From: Photorhabdus cinerea
GTDB taxonomy: Bacteria; Pseudomonadota; Gammaproteobacteria; Enterobacterales; Enterobacteriaceae
Length of the DNA stretch: 57,529 nt
Reading direction: 5' to 3'
Assembly: GCF_011189575.1 (NCBI RefSeq)
Contig: NZ_PUJW01000025.1
Span: 1 to 57,529 of the forward strand
This document shows, piece by piece, positions 45,191 through 54,338 of this stretch. The notes beneath the pieces are model-generated. The model did not search any database. It had not been told where the DNA came from and was given only the letters and a program-made list of their open reading frames with translations. How positions within the stretch are numbered: position 1 is the first letter of the stretch; each line of letters begins with the position of its first letter. The position numbers and the translations under genes are program-made.

Positions 45191-46796
45191 AAGTCATCTC
45201 CAGAAAAAAAAGAAAAAAGGGCATTTACTCCCTTAAAATAATAAGTAAGCAGTTTCACCAGCCCGCAGGTAAAAACCCAAATAGCCAAACAAAAAAATCA
45301 TTGCATGGTGAACACAACTACTTAACCAAATGAAAATAAATCATTGCATAGGGAAAACTAATATTTAAACTTGTTAATTCCTTGTAAGTAAAACAATAAA
45401 AATACAACAATTATGATTCAATAAAGGTCAATGTAATAACAAATCTCTCGTTAATAGCCTTATCATCGAATCTAATCATAATTATTTATACGTTAATAAC
45501 TTGAAAAATAGTTCTCAATGACTACATCAGGCATGGTTTACGATCAAGAATTAACATTTAAGAAACAAATAGAATTTTAAAGTCTCTACTATATTCATAC
45601 ATAATTAATAACTGGCATAATAGTTAATAGTGTTACTTTTCTATTTCAGAAATTTTCTCAATGAAAAATACCCTGACCAGAAATATAACCATTAAATTCA
45701 GGGGAACAAGAATTTTATATTTAACAATTGCATCACTTCAATACCGATTAATAACGAGAATATCATATAGTCTATTTCTACTTCAGTGATGAAGAATATT
45801 CAGAATTACTTACAGCATTATAAGAAACACAAGTCTAAAACCTGTATTTTCATTAACAACATTGACAATGCCAAAAAAGCACGCAACCCATGATACTATC
45901 GATACAAAAAATCTATTTGATAAACATAAAATCCCTTTAAAAAAAACATATTAGAAAAACAAAAACATATTCCTATACATACGATAGAAACTAGTTTTAA
46001 CATTATTAATTTCCTTACTTGATTAATTACTCACATTAATATTCATTAATTAACCATAACTCCTGACAAGGAATGAAATACTCTTCAATAACAATCAAGT
46101 AAGAATTATTATAAGTTATACCATATATAATTACATTTCAATAAAAAATCACAAAGTTTTACTATGGTAAAATCGCAATAATGCACAATATACAACTAAC
46201 ATCTTAAGCATTGTTACTATTTACCACTTAATTTCCACAATTTGATATATAATTACAATTATATATTATTTTAATATAAAAAATAACAACATGAATTAAT
46301 TGCCATTTTAATACATACCATACGACCGTCAGTGTAAATTAACAATTGTGATAATTTCAATTTTTACTATTTCCAGTATAAAAGAAAACACCTTCCCCAG
46401 AAATAAAGATATATATCTGACATACAATTTATTATCAGCGATCATAAATTTATTTAATTCATTCCAGCTTGATCTCTTAAATGCATTAATAAAAAACCGT
46501 GACAACCAGATTTAAAATAATTATCACAGGCAATTATGTCATTAAAAAAATCTATTCAGTTAGAAATAGTGAAGTATATAAACATACCTCCTATTACATC
46601 TATATCCTTCATCTTTCAAGTTGCTGCTTTGTTGGCTGCGTTCACTTGCCGCCGCGCTGCAATTTGAAATCTATTGGGTATATTTCTACTATAATTCTTA
46701 TTGTAGTTATTACAGTAACATCAGTAAAAGTAGAAAGATTACAGCGATTCCTATTATGACTACCAACTTTATCCATTTATTTATCAGGAGCATAAG
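45191..46796. other. 1.6-kb AT-rich gene-poor region
   Basis: No supportable gene. The longest frame (46499-46759) starts at GTG, has no site, and is made partly by the repeat at 46601-46683. The region holds the promoters of the LuxE operon (minus) and of the small gene at 46797 (plus). A short direct repeat AAATCATTGCAT occurs near 45297 and 45345, upstream of luxE. The very low GC suggests silencing by H-NS-type proteins or imported DNA; that is inference. Confidence 0.6.
46601..46683. repeat. Short palindromic interspersed repeat (MITE-like)
   Basis: An 83-bp element whose ends are imperfect inverted repeats. The left end TATATCCTTCATCTTTCAAG mirrors the right end TTTGAAATCTATTGGGTATA. 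The GC-rich centre (GTTGGCTGCGTTCACTTGCC) stands out from the AT-rich surroundings. I recall similar dispersed repeats with CAATAGATTTCAAGTTGC ends in Photorhabdus and related enterics; this copy looks internally shortened. Confidence 0.65.
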
Positions 46797-47141
46797 ATGA
46801 AAGAAACTGAAAAAAAAGAAAAGGGTGAAATGCTTGATAGCAATGATCATTTCTTTTTTGTTGTTAACCTAACAAACGAAAATTTAAGAGGTCAGGTGAT
46901 TTGGAGTAACTCTGAAAATACCAGTACTCTTGATGTCAGCGGATTAAGACCGGGGACGGCTTCGTTTCTTCAAGGATTCTACCCAGCTAGTTGGAAAACT
47001 GATTATTGGCAATGGACTGAAAGAGGAAGAAAATATCAATTGGATTGCTATGGTAGCGATATATATGTCGTGGTTGTCATTAGCTACTATGGCATTAGTG
47101 TCTTACCAACCGCAACCAGCCCTGATACATGGCAATGGTAA
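46797..47141 (+). CDS. Unknown 114-residue tryptophan/tyrosine-rich protein
   Basis: The ATG at 46797 has a good CAGGAG site. A charged N-terminus (KETEKKEKGE) precedes a beta-rich body with FFFVVNLTNENLRGQVIW, GLRPGTASFLQGFYP, TDYWQWTERGRKYQLD and VVVVISYYG. There is no signal peptide and no membrane helix beyond the short VVVVI strand. The pattern weakly recalls small beta-sandwich proteins such as the 'up-regulated in Daf-2' domain; I would not assign that. It is monocistronic, in an AT-rich stretch amid mobile-element debris, so it is probably imported. Confidence 0.65.
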   Translation: MKETEKKEKGEMLDSNDHFFFVVNLTNENLRGQVIWSNSENTSTLDVSGLRPGTASFLQGFYPASWKTDYWQWTERGRKYQLDCYGSDIYVVVVISYYGISVLPTATSPDTWQW

Positions 47142-47314
47142 TTTATCTTTCACATGATTATTTACTCGTGTAGTATTAACCATGTGGAAAATATAAATAA
47201 TAACCTCTACCTTAAAATATAAGTCGAAGCCGGAGAAACAGCATATTGTGATAAAATCACAATCTTTGTTGAACTGGCTTGCAGTTTTATATTCTCGAAT
47301 ATCCCTCATTGAGC

Positions 47315-47480
47315 ATCAATAACGCGGTTAATCGACGGGAATAGTTCTTATCACGGGTTTTATGGATAAGTTTTCTCATTATAATCTTGTTGCGAAAAAT
47401 CTTTATGCCAGTGTTGGTTTCGTTGAAACGGGAAAATTGATGTGGAAGCAATGGCGAGGATATTGGAGTCTCACCTGAAA
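47315..47480 (+). pseudogene. GNAT acetyltransferase remnant
   Basis: The plus-strand frame through 47350-47480 reads MDKFSHYNLVAKNLYASVGF then VETGKL, which matches the C-terminal end of GNAT acetyltransferases. There is no complete domain, and a stop follows soon after. It abuts the transposase remnant. Confidence 0.55.
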
Positions 47481-47745
47481 CAGCATTTTTGGCGAAATGT
47501 ACCGATATGGCGAGCCGATTTCTTCATCATTTGTTGAATCGATGATCAATGAAGTTATCGCTAAACGGATGGAGAAAAAGCAGCAGATGCAATGGAGCCA
47601 GCAAGGTGCGCATTACTTACTCCAGACACGCACAGCAGTACTCAATGATGATTTGAAAACCCAATTTGAGCATTGATATCCCGGCATAAAATTAGGTGAT
47701 GAAACGGAGCACTATTGGACAGAAGCGGTTGCCGCATAAGTGCCC
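47481..47745 (+). pseudogene. Transposase remnant (ISKra4-like C-terminus)
   Basis: The plus-strand frame reads GEMYRYGEPISSSFVES, then VIAKRMEKKQQMQWSQQGAH and YLLQTRTAVLNDDLKTQF, interrupted by stops. The KKQQMQWS..GAHxLLQxR block is typical of the C-terminal part of ISKra4-type transposases, as far as I recall. No terminal repeats are recognised. Confidence 0.6.
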
Positions 47746-47766
47746 CAAGATTTTTATGCTCACCAA

Positions 47767-48183
47767 TTAATCAACAAAAACGCTAACCGGTACACCAAAG
47801 CGAACTGAGAGTTTACGCATAGCTTCAAGCGTTAACGAACGTTCACCTTTCAAAATACGACTAACAAGGGAACGCATCCCTATTTCGTCCTCAAAATCAG
47901 TCTGATTCAGGCCGTACTGATCCATCAATGTACGCAGAATTGCTACACCACTTTGTGTGCTAGCAATACGTTCATTGAACTCTGTAAACTCTGGTGCACG
48001 ACTTTCGTAGGTGTCAATTTTAGCCGTAAGCATATCGACCAGCGGACTATCTGGATTGTGCTCGACCAGATATTCTACCAGCTTCATAGCCTCATCATAA
48101 TCTTTGCGGGAAGTGCTGCCCCCTAAGAGAGGGACAATGCTTACCAGACCATTTACTGCCTGAATTGCTTCGTTGATCATCAT
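47767..48183 (-). CDS. higA: HigA-type antitoxin, HTH
   Basis: A 138-residue protein. An N-terminal helical half (DYDEAMKLVEYLVEHNPDSPLVDMLTAKI) is followed by a Cro/C1-type helix-turn-helix: LMDQYGLNQTDFEDEIGMRS..SRILKGERSLTLEAMRKL. This is the HigA layout paired with HigB toxins. The start overlaps the toxin stop as ATGA. It should repress its own promoter through the palindrome at 48505-48523. Confidence 0.88.
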   Translation of the reverse strand: MMINEAIQAVNGLVSIVPLLGGSTSRKDYDEAMKLVEYLVEHNPDSPLVDMLTAKIDTYESRAPEFTEFNERIASTQSGVAILRTLMDQYGLNQTDFEDEIGMRSLVSRILKGERSLTLEAMRKLSVRFGVPVSVFVD

Positions 48184-48497
48184 TCTTTATTCCTCCGGTA
48201 ATAATCCGTCAATTTGTCATATTCTGCATGGGTTGATATGTGCTTGATAAAAATTTTCCCACGCTCAAAATCTGCAAAAAACATCACTCTTAGATTATTG
48301 CCGCCAACATTAATGACCCACCATTTTTCCCGATATTTCATCCGATCCAGACTAGGGAATACGCACTTCATTTCATCTGGAGAACTGAACTTTAAGCGCT
48401 GCAACGACTTATATAGATCATCAAGTGCGGCGGAACTATTTGGGTAGCAGCGTGTAGCTAAATCAAACGGCTCCCTTGAAATAACATGCATCTCCAT
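48180..48497 (-). CDS. higB: HigB-type mRNA interferase toxin
   Basis: A 105-residue RelE-superfamily toxin of the HigB type. Family features are LDDLYKSLQRLKFSSPDEMKCVFPSLDRMKY, WVINVGGNNLRVMFFADF and IKHISTHAEYDKLTDYYR. It is the first gene, with the antitoxin second, as in higBA operons. MEMHVISRE has two candidate Mets; the first is preferred for its spacing from GGGG just upstream. It should cleave mRNA on ribosomes. Confidence 0.9.
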   Translation of the reverse strand: MEMHVISREPFDLATRCYPNSSAALDDLYKSLQRLKFSSPDEMKCVFPSLDRMKYREKWWVINVGGNNLRVMFFADFERGKIFIKHISTHAEYDKLTDYYRRNKE

Positions 48498-48504
48498 ACC
48501 CCAT

Positions 48505-48551
48505 TGTTTCCAATTTGGAAACAGTATACCGCAGGTTTATTATGTTGACAA
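48505..48551 (-). promoter_or_regulatory. higBA promoter with operator palindrome
   Basis: On the minus strand, TTGTCA (48551-48546) and TATACT (48528-48523) are separated by 17 bases, an excellent sigma70 promoter. A perfect 19-bp palindrome, TGTTTCCAATTTGGAAACA (48505-48523), follows the -10 box, where a HigA-HigB repressor would block initiation. A half-site GGAAACA lies further upstream at about 48555. Confidence 0.75.
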
Positions 48552-48598
48552 TATGGAAACAAATTATTCTACAGGAACATGGCTGGCTTCCGAAATAG

Positions 48599-49060
48599 AA
48601 TCGTTTTCATCGCAACAAAAGCCAGGAAGACAAAAAAAGTATTTTATTAACTCTGGTTGACCGCAAAACGCTGTATACCATTATTGTTAAACTTGATAGC
48701 AAGCAGGCATCAGAAGTAGCAAAAGCGGTAGTGAAAGTATTATGCCCGTTAAAACAAAGGGTTAAGACCATCACATTCGATAACGGTTTAGAGTTCGCAG
48801 ATCATGAAATCATGAGTAAAAAATTAGAAACCCAAATTGACTTTGCTCACCCTTACTCGCCTTGGGAAAGAGAGATAAATGAGAATACCAATGGATTAAT
48901 CAGACAATACTTTCCAAAAGGAACTGATTTTAATGAAGTCTCTGATCAGGAGATAAATTTTGTGGTAAACCGATCAAATCATCGTCCCCGAAAAACACGG
49001 AGTGGGAAAACACCGAATGAATTATTTAAGGGAATACGAACATGTTTACTTCCCGATTAA
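48599..49060 (+). pseudogene. IS30-family transposase fragment
   Basis: An open frame encodes KSILLTLVDRKTLYTIIVKL, KTITFDNGLEFADHE, FAHPYSPWEREINENTNGLI and RQYFPKGTDF, the second half of an IS30 transposase including the later DDE residues. The N-terminal helix-turn-helix and first catalytic Asp are missing, and no start codon is appropriate, so it is inactive. It lies between higBA and T6SS operon B. Confidence 0.85.
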
Positions 49061-49105
49061 CGATGTTGCACTTATTATGTGAATCTACCTACTTAAAATA
49101 TCCCG

Positions 49106-50476
49106 CTACCTCTGCAATAAATAATATCGATTAAGTAACTGACTAAAACGGGTATTAATTTGTTGACGTAATGCCGGAGAAACGGCGCCATTTTTTTGTT
49201 GCTCCGCCAATTGACGCAATAATTCTTCCAATGGCGGTGTAGTGGACAACGGTTGTCTGATGCCAAATACCATCGATTTCAGTTCAGATCCGGTAAGATA
49301 ACGCCCGCGTTTTTCATCCAGTGCATCAAGTCGCGCCGTCAGTTGTTGCAGCCGTGATTGAGCCAGATGGTAATTTTCCAGTTCCGACATCGGCAGGGCC
49401 GTGGCCTCACGTTGCTGTAACCACTGTTTTTCCATGTCCTGCACCATTTGGCTAGCCGGCCATAATGTACGTAACTGCTGTAATAACTGCGAGCTATAGC
49501 TCAATCGCCATAGTGGCGGCAGTGCGTCTAAGTTTGTCAGTTGGGTATGACTGGCATCTATTGCTTTATCCTGCAACCGGCTCAATAACACCGCATTGTC
49601 AGGGTGATGTAACTCAACCAATTGTGTTGAAAGCAATACTTGCGGTAACGGATGCACTGTTTCTAGCAAAGCCTGCTCCATGAAAGGTGATTGGTGCACC
49701 CTGTCCACCAGCCAACTCCCCGTTACAACCAGAGCACATAATGCAATACCCGCTACAAAACCATGCCATGCTTTCCAACGGGATGCAGGCTCCCCGCGAA
49801 TCACTTTGACCTGCGGTTGCTCAGAGGAGATAGTTTCGTGTACCACATACATCAGTTGTGGTTGAGGATGTTCCATCGGCATCACCATAGGATTGCCTTC
49901 GTGAACATGAGCCGAGGAACGAGAGACGGATACCGCCCCCTTTTCCTGCTCTAGGCTCTCCAGTCGCCGGGCATGGTTGTGGAGCTGTACACGCAAGCTA
50001 TCGAGTTTGCTTACATGTTTCAGTTCTAAACGTTGAAGCACCTCACACAGATGTTCAAGCACCTTTTCCGTGCGATAAATCAGCGGCAGGTCGATGTAAG
50101 AGAAAACGCAGGTCCGCAACACCTGTTGCAAACGTGCGACCAGCCAGGCAAAAATTTCAACCCGCACATGAACGGGTTGAGGCCAGAACTGTGACCATTG
50201 ATGACTAACTAACCCATCAATCAGTGCCAATCCTTCATCCATGCCCGCTAATCCGGCACGTTGGGCGCGAGCCAGTGTGTACCAGGCAGCGCTTTGCAGT
50301 TCTACACCATTTAAACGAAATAATGTCAGACAAAGCTGTTCAACTTTAGCCCAGTCAACATCTGGCCGTGCCGGGTGGCTCAGTTTGCCCATTTCTTCTT
50401 TCAATGCACTAAATTCAGGCAGTGCCCGTGGGTCGTCCCCAGTATGTACGGTGTAACCGGATGATATTGTGGTCAT
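49106..50476 (-). CDS. vasL: T6SS VasL-type protein (TssA-related, membrane anchored)
   Basis: A 456-residue protein. The N-terminal ImpA-type domain (about 10-140: YTVHTGDDPRALPEFSALKEEMGKL) is followed by a coiled linker, a single transmembrane helix near residues 240-262 (FVAGIALCALVVTGSWLV), and a C-terminal VasL domain. It is the last gene of operon B. VasL/TssA2 proteins coordinate sheath length at the distal end or membrane; the exact role here is inferred from family. Confidence 0.85.
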   Translation of the reverse strand: MTTISSGYTVHTGDDPRALPEFSALKEEMGKLSHPARPDVDWAKVEQLCLTLFRLNGVELQSAAWYTLARAQRAGLAGMDEGLALIDGLVSHQWSQFWPQPVHVRVEIFAWLVARLQQVLRTCVFSYIDLPLIYRTEKVLEHLCEVLQRLELKHVSKLDSLRVQLHNHARRLESLEQEKGAVSVSRSSAHVHEGNPMVMPMEHPQPQLMYVVHETISSEQPQVKVIRGEPASRWKAWHGFVAGIALCALVVTGSWLVDRVHQSPFMEQALLETVHPLPQVLLSTQLVELHHPDNAVLLSRLQDKAIDASHTQLTNLDALPPLWRLSYSSQLLQQLRTLWPASQMVQDMEKQWLQQREATALPMSELENYHLAQSRLQQLTARLDALDEKRGRYLTGSELKSMVFGIRQPLSTTPPLEELLRQLAEQQKNGAVSPALRQQINTRFSQLLNRYYLLQR

Positions 50477-50497
50477 GATATTTATCCTTAAAAAGAG

Positions 50498-50932
50498 TTA
50501 ATCTATGCGCCCTTGCTGGCGTAAATGGCGGATCAATACCTTCCCTTCCGGCACAAATTCAGTACTGAAACGCACCAATCCCACACCTTTCAATTCAGCG
50601 TTGATGTCATAACGCAGATGCGCCGGCTCAAGCTGCGGCAGTAATGTCACATTGACCTGTTTCAAACGCGGTTCATAAGCCAGCAATGTATGTTCAATTG
50701 TCGCGATCAAACGCTGTGACGAAGCGGGCAACTCTTGCAGGATAGTGTTGAGATCAGGCAAACCATAATCCGGCAAATGGGTGAGCGAACCCGCACGGCA
50801 GTTGAGGATACGCTGCATATTGTTCAGTACGGATAAAATCACCTGCTCCTGTTTACTGACCTGATTGATATCCAGATCTTCATTAAAGTTAAGCGTCAGC
50901 ATTTCGTAAAGTGAGGGTCTCATCTGTTTCAT
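50498..50932 (-). CDS. tssE: T6SS baseplate protein TssE, gp25-like (operon B)
   Basis: A 144-residue gp25-like protein (RPSLYEMLTLNF...ILSVLNNMQRILNCRAGSLTHLPDYGLPDL). The compact size is typical of TssE. It starts 4 bases after tssJ. It is clearly diverged from the operon A TssE. Confidence 0.94.
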   Translation of the reverse strand: MKQMRPSLYEMLTLNFNEDLDINQVSKQEQVILSVLNNMQRILNCRAGSLTHLPDYGLPDLNTILQELPASSQRLIATIEHTLLAYEPRLKQVNVTLLPQLEPAHLRYDINAELKGVGLVRFSTEFVPEGKVLIRHLRQQGRID

Positions 50933-50935
50933 CGG

Positions 50936-51472
50936 TTATTCCTTCATGGGATTCAGTGTTACGGTGCCGTTACCCAACTCAATAGTGCGTGGTTTATCCG
51001 CATCCAGTTCGTCACGCTTGATCACCAACCGCCAATCATTATTAGTGGCATCCGGTGTATGGAATAGCCCCACGACCGCCACAAACTTCGCCGCCTTTTC
51101 CATCGGCATATCCAGCATCACACTTCCTTTCGGTGCCACCCTAATATCCCGTTGTGCCAACCTGTCCGCCTTAAGCGCCTCACTGTCACCTTTCAACAGT
51201 TCCGCGTAACTGGCGCGCTCAAAGGCTTTATTGTCTTTGAGTTGATAGACACGTACCACCGTACTCAACGGCATTTGTGCGTCATTGGTGTTAAGCGCAC
51301 TGCGGGCGTTGAAATCCAGATGCAGTGTCTTCACTTGTTTATGGAAAATAGATTGAGTAACAGCTACTGTGCCGTCGGTTATGCTCTGAGTCAGACCGCA
51401 TCCAGCCAACCCAGCCGTTGCCAGCCAGACCATGCTACTCATCATGACTGATTTAAAATTGATAGTTGCCAT
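50936..51472 (-). CDS. tssJ: T6SS outer-membrane lipoprotein TssJ
   Basis: A 178-residue lipoprotein. A signal sequence ends in the lipobox LAGC (Cys near residue 25), and a beta-sandwich follows (VKTLHLDFNARSALNTND...MPLSTVVRVYQL). It anchors the TssJLM membrane complex through TssM. The start has GAGG and overlaps the tssG end by 20 bases. Confidence 0.95.
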   Translation of the reverse strand: MATINFKSVMMSSMVWLATAGLAGCGLTQSITDGTVAVTQSIFHKQVKTLHLDFNARSALNTNDAQMPLSTVVRVYQLKDNKAFERASYAELLKGDSEALKADRLAQRDIRVAPKGSVMLDMPMEKAAKFVAVVGLFHTPDATNNDWRLVIKRDELDADKPRTIELGNGTVTLNPMKE

Positions 51473-52529
51473 TCTCGACCTCCCGATATTGATAACTTGG
51501 CAATAACCCTTGATAGTTTCCCAGATTAATCGTCACCATCCCTGAAACAGCCTGTGTCCCCGGTTTTAATCCTAATACACCGGTACGACCTAACCGGACA
51601 CGCTGTTTTCCCAACTGAGCCGGTGGCAATATCCCTTTAGGTAAAGAGAGATGTAATCGCACACTGCAACGCCAACCCAGATAAACACGCAGCAGTACTA
51701 ACAGATCGGTATGCAACTCCCTTTGCGGCAACCAACCCAGAGCTTCATCGGCATCTTCGGTATAAAGATGAAGCACCATCTGACTATTAACATCCGTTCC
51801 CGTTTTACCCAACACCAGACGCTGAGAGAGCTGAATGGGATGGTGACGACTCAGACGGGCCGGTTGGATCAACCACACCCGGCGGCGATCATGCGCCGTC
51901 ACCCGTGTCTGCGTCAGAGGTGCCAGCAACGCGACCAGCTTAATGACCCCTTCGGCGGTCCGCATTGGCAACCGCATAGTCCCTAGCAGTGCCAGAAAGC
52001 GGGAAACCGGCGTAGCAATCTGTTGCTGGCTACCCGGTATGCCCAAGCCAACCAGCCCAAGCAAGCACTGTGATGTGTCGTCTTTACCGCCCGGATGATA
52101 AGTGGCTGGATAGGAATATTTACGCCAGATACGGTAATACTGAGTCATCATCCTGTGGTTAAAAATATCCAGAAAATCTGTCACACCTTCATAGCCTTCA
52201 CGCCGCTGAGCAATATCGTCCAGATAAGCGGTAGGCAACGGGGAATCCACACCGTACAGGCCAAGAAATAAAGTACGTATTGTCGGGAGCTGTTCCGGCT
52301 GGACCTCATCCCATTCTGCATTTCTCAGTTCACTAGCAGGAAAACCCATACCAGGATGGGGCCGGAAACGTATCGGATCATCACTCGGTGAAATCGTGCT
52401 GCCCAGAGGTGGACGCCCGTTCTGTATACTTTCCAGCAATTGGCAGAAACGATAGAAGTTAAAACCGTAAATATTTGGTGCCAGTCGCTGCACTAACCGG
52501 GAATACGCTGATTGTGATTTTCTTTCCAT
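51453..52529 (-). CDS. tssG: T6SS baseplate protein TssG (operon B)
   Basis: A 358-residue TssG-type protein (YGFNFYRFCQLLES...PLGSTISPSDDPIRFRPHP, FLGLYGVDSPLPTAYLDDI). The start at 52529 (MERKSQ) is favoured because GGAGAG lies about 9 bases upstream; ATG 52538 directly abuts that site. It overlaps the tssF end by about 37 bases. Confidence 0.93.
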   Translation of the reverse strand: MERKSQSAYSRLVQRLAPNIYGFNFYRFCQLLESIQNGRPPLGSTISPSDDPIRFRPHPGMGFPASELRNAEWDEVQPEQLPTIRTLFLGLYGVDSPLPTAYLDDIAQRREGYEGVTDFLDIFNHRMMTQYYRIWRKYSYPATYHPGGKDDTSQCLLGLVGLGIPGSQQQIATPVSRFLALLGTMRLPMRTAEGVIKLVALLAPLTQTRVTAHDRRRVWLIQPARLSRHHPIQLSQRLVLGKTGTDVNSQMVLHLYTEDADEALGWLPQRELHTDLLVLLRVYLGWRCSVRLHLSLPKGILPPAQLGKQRVRLGRTGVLGLKPGTQAVSGMVTINLGNYQGLLPSYQYREVENGNYQF

Positions 52530-54253
52530 CGCAAACATCTCTCCGAAGGTTGAAGGACCAGTGTCAGTTGGTTAAACAGATGAATATCGGTATACAGCGA
52601 AAAGAAACGGTTCAGCATCTCACCGAACAGAAAAATATCGCCTTCACCGGAGAAACCGTTACTGTTAAGAGTAATTTCAATATCAACGCCCCTCAGCAGA
52701 TAGCCCTTTTCAAAGCGTTGGATCAAGCTATGTTTCACCCCGACAATGGCATCCAGACGACGACAATTCATCTCATCATTAGTCCAGTTATAAAGCCCTA
52801 ACGTACCGCGCAGCACTTCCGGGTTATCCATCATGCTAAGAAAGTTGGAACCGAGATGGCTAAGAACTCGCCAGTGGAAACGGTCATTCGCCGGGGGATA
52901 GCAAGGTAACGTCGGTGAACAAAGATTTTTCACGCACAGTTTGCCTCCAGTGGACTGTAATGTCTGTTCGAGTTGCGTATCACGCAATGCCCTACGGGGT
53001 AACTGACCATTCGTACCAGTGATACGCAGCGACAATGTTTCATCATCAATTTCCGGATCATTTTCAAACGATTCACCGCCAAGGATCAGCCAGGTATCAT
53101 GCAAACCCGAAGGATTTGGAGATACACGAGTGTGATAGTAGCGTTCCGGCGCTGTATTACGCATGATGCCTCCCCGATGGCGGAAACTGCTGAATGGCAC
53201 AAAACATTGTGTTTCACCCCGTCCAGAAGAGAGCACCTCATCCACTGAGTAAATTTCGGTATGACCATCCTGAATCCGCATCGGGCGCAGCAAATATTCA
53301 TTTTGCATCCGCGAAATGTGCATCGGATCAGCTTCAACATTAAACAGGTTGATCACGGGTACACAATGCAACCGGATATTTTCCGCCGAAAATGGCAACT
53401 CATACGACCACAGTTCACCCAGTACCATTTCCAGTTCAAACCAAGGGGTACCATCAGGGATATACAATGTTTCCAGACCGTTGAGTGCTACAAACATAAA
53501 TTTTTCACGGAAAGTAAAATATTCCAATAACAGTTGATAGCCGCTGAACGCACTTTCCCCTTTAGGCCACAGAACATCGTCACTATCGAAACCCATTGGT
53601 GAAAAATGCCCCTCAAAACGGCGACGCTCCATCCCCGACACGCGGACATAAATGTTCTGAGTCTGCCGGGTGAGTGCCAGATGCAGTGCAGAGCTGAGCG
53701 GACTATTCGCTTTGAGGTACAAAGGCAGTCGCGTTAAATCGACTTTATTCCATTCCGCTAATCGACCACAGTCAAAACGCAACCTGATCACTGAACGCCC
53801 ATCGGTTTCATTTTGCAGCGTGGCAGAAGTGATATGCAGCGGTGTTATGCACACATCACGAGTCGTCCGGTAGTAACAGCGGGTCTGGCTCGGTCCAACA
53901 GGTTTTGATACCACCTCAAACCCTTTGCCAATATTTTCACTTTTTTGCAAATCCTGGTAATCCGGTGCCAATTCAACGATAGAAAGTGAGGGAATCGTGC
54001 GCATATAATGCGGCCACAGTAGACTCACCAATCCTTCCGTCAGTTCTGGCAAATCATCGTCAAGTTTCTGACGCATCCGACCCATCAAGAACGCAAAGCC
54101 TTCAAGTAACCGTTCCACATAGGGATCAAGATCGTGCCCTTCGTCCAGATTAAGCATTGCCGCCCGATCTGGGTGCGCCAGCGCGAACTCTTTACCTGCT
54201 TCACGCAAATAGTGTATTTCCGCCTCGTAATAGCGGAGAATTAAATCATCCAT
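52493..54253 (-). CDS. tssF: T6SS baseplate protein TssF (operon B)
   Basis: A 586-residue TssF-type protein with LILRYYEAEIHYLREAGKEF, DPYVERLLEGFAFLMGRMRQKLDD and LLWPHYMRTIPSLSI at its N-terminus. Baseplate wedge component, co-transcribed with tssG. It is diverged from the 622-residue paralogue in operon A. Confidence 0.95.
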   Translation of the reverse strand: MDDLILRYYEAEIHYLREAGKEFALAHPDRAAMLNLDEGHDLDPYVERLLEGFAFLMGRMRQKLDDDLPELTEGLVSLLWPHYMRTIPSLSIVELAPDYQDLQKSENIGKGFEVVSKPVGPSQTRCYYRTTRDVCITPLHITSATLQNETDGRSVIRLRFDCGRLAEWNKVDLTRLPLYLKANSPLSSALHLALTRQTQNIYVRVSGMERRRFEGHFSPMGFDSDDVLWPKGESAFSGYQLLLEYFTFREKFMFVALNGLETLYIPDGTPWFELEMVLGELWSYELPFSAENIRLHCVPVINLFNVEADPMHISRMQNEYLLRPMRIQDGHTEIYSVDEVLSSGRGETQCFVPFSSFRHRGGIMRNTAPERYYHTRVSPNPSGLHDTWLILGGESFENDPEIDDETLSLRITGTNGQLPRRALRDTQLEQTLQSTGGKLCVKNLCSPTLPCYPPANDRFHWRVLSHLGSNFLSMMDNPEVLRGTLGLYNWTNDEMNCRRLDAIVGVKHSLIQRFEKGYLLRGVDIEITLNSNGFSGEGDIFLFGEMLNRFFSLYTDIHLFNQLTLVLQPSERCLRWKENHNQRIPG

Positions 54254-54338
54254 AGGATTGTTCTCATGATTGTTGTCATAAAAATAATGTTACCGGTTCA
54301 ACCTGAGTGAACCGAAGAAGGAATTCATGCCAGTAAAA

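Noticed and set aside
46499..46759. Possible 86-residue coding region
   Set aside because: GTG start without a ribosome binding site, and the middle is produced by the interspersed repeat at 46601-46683.
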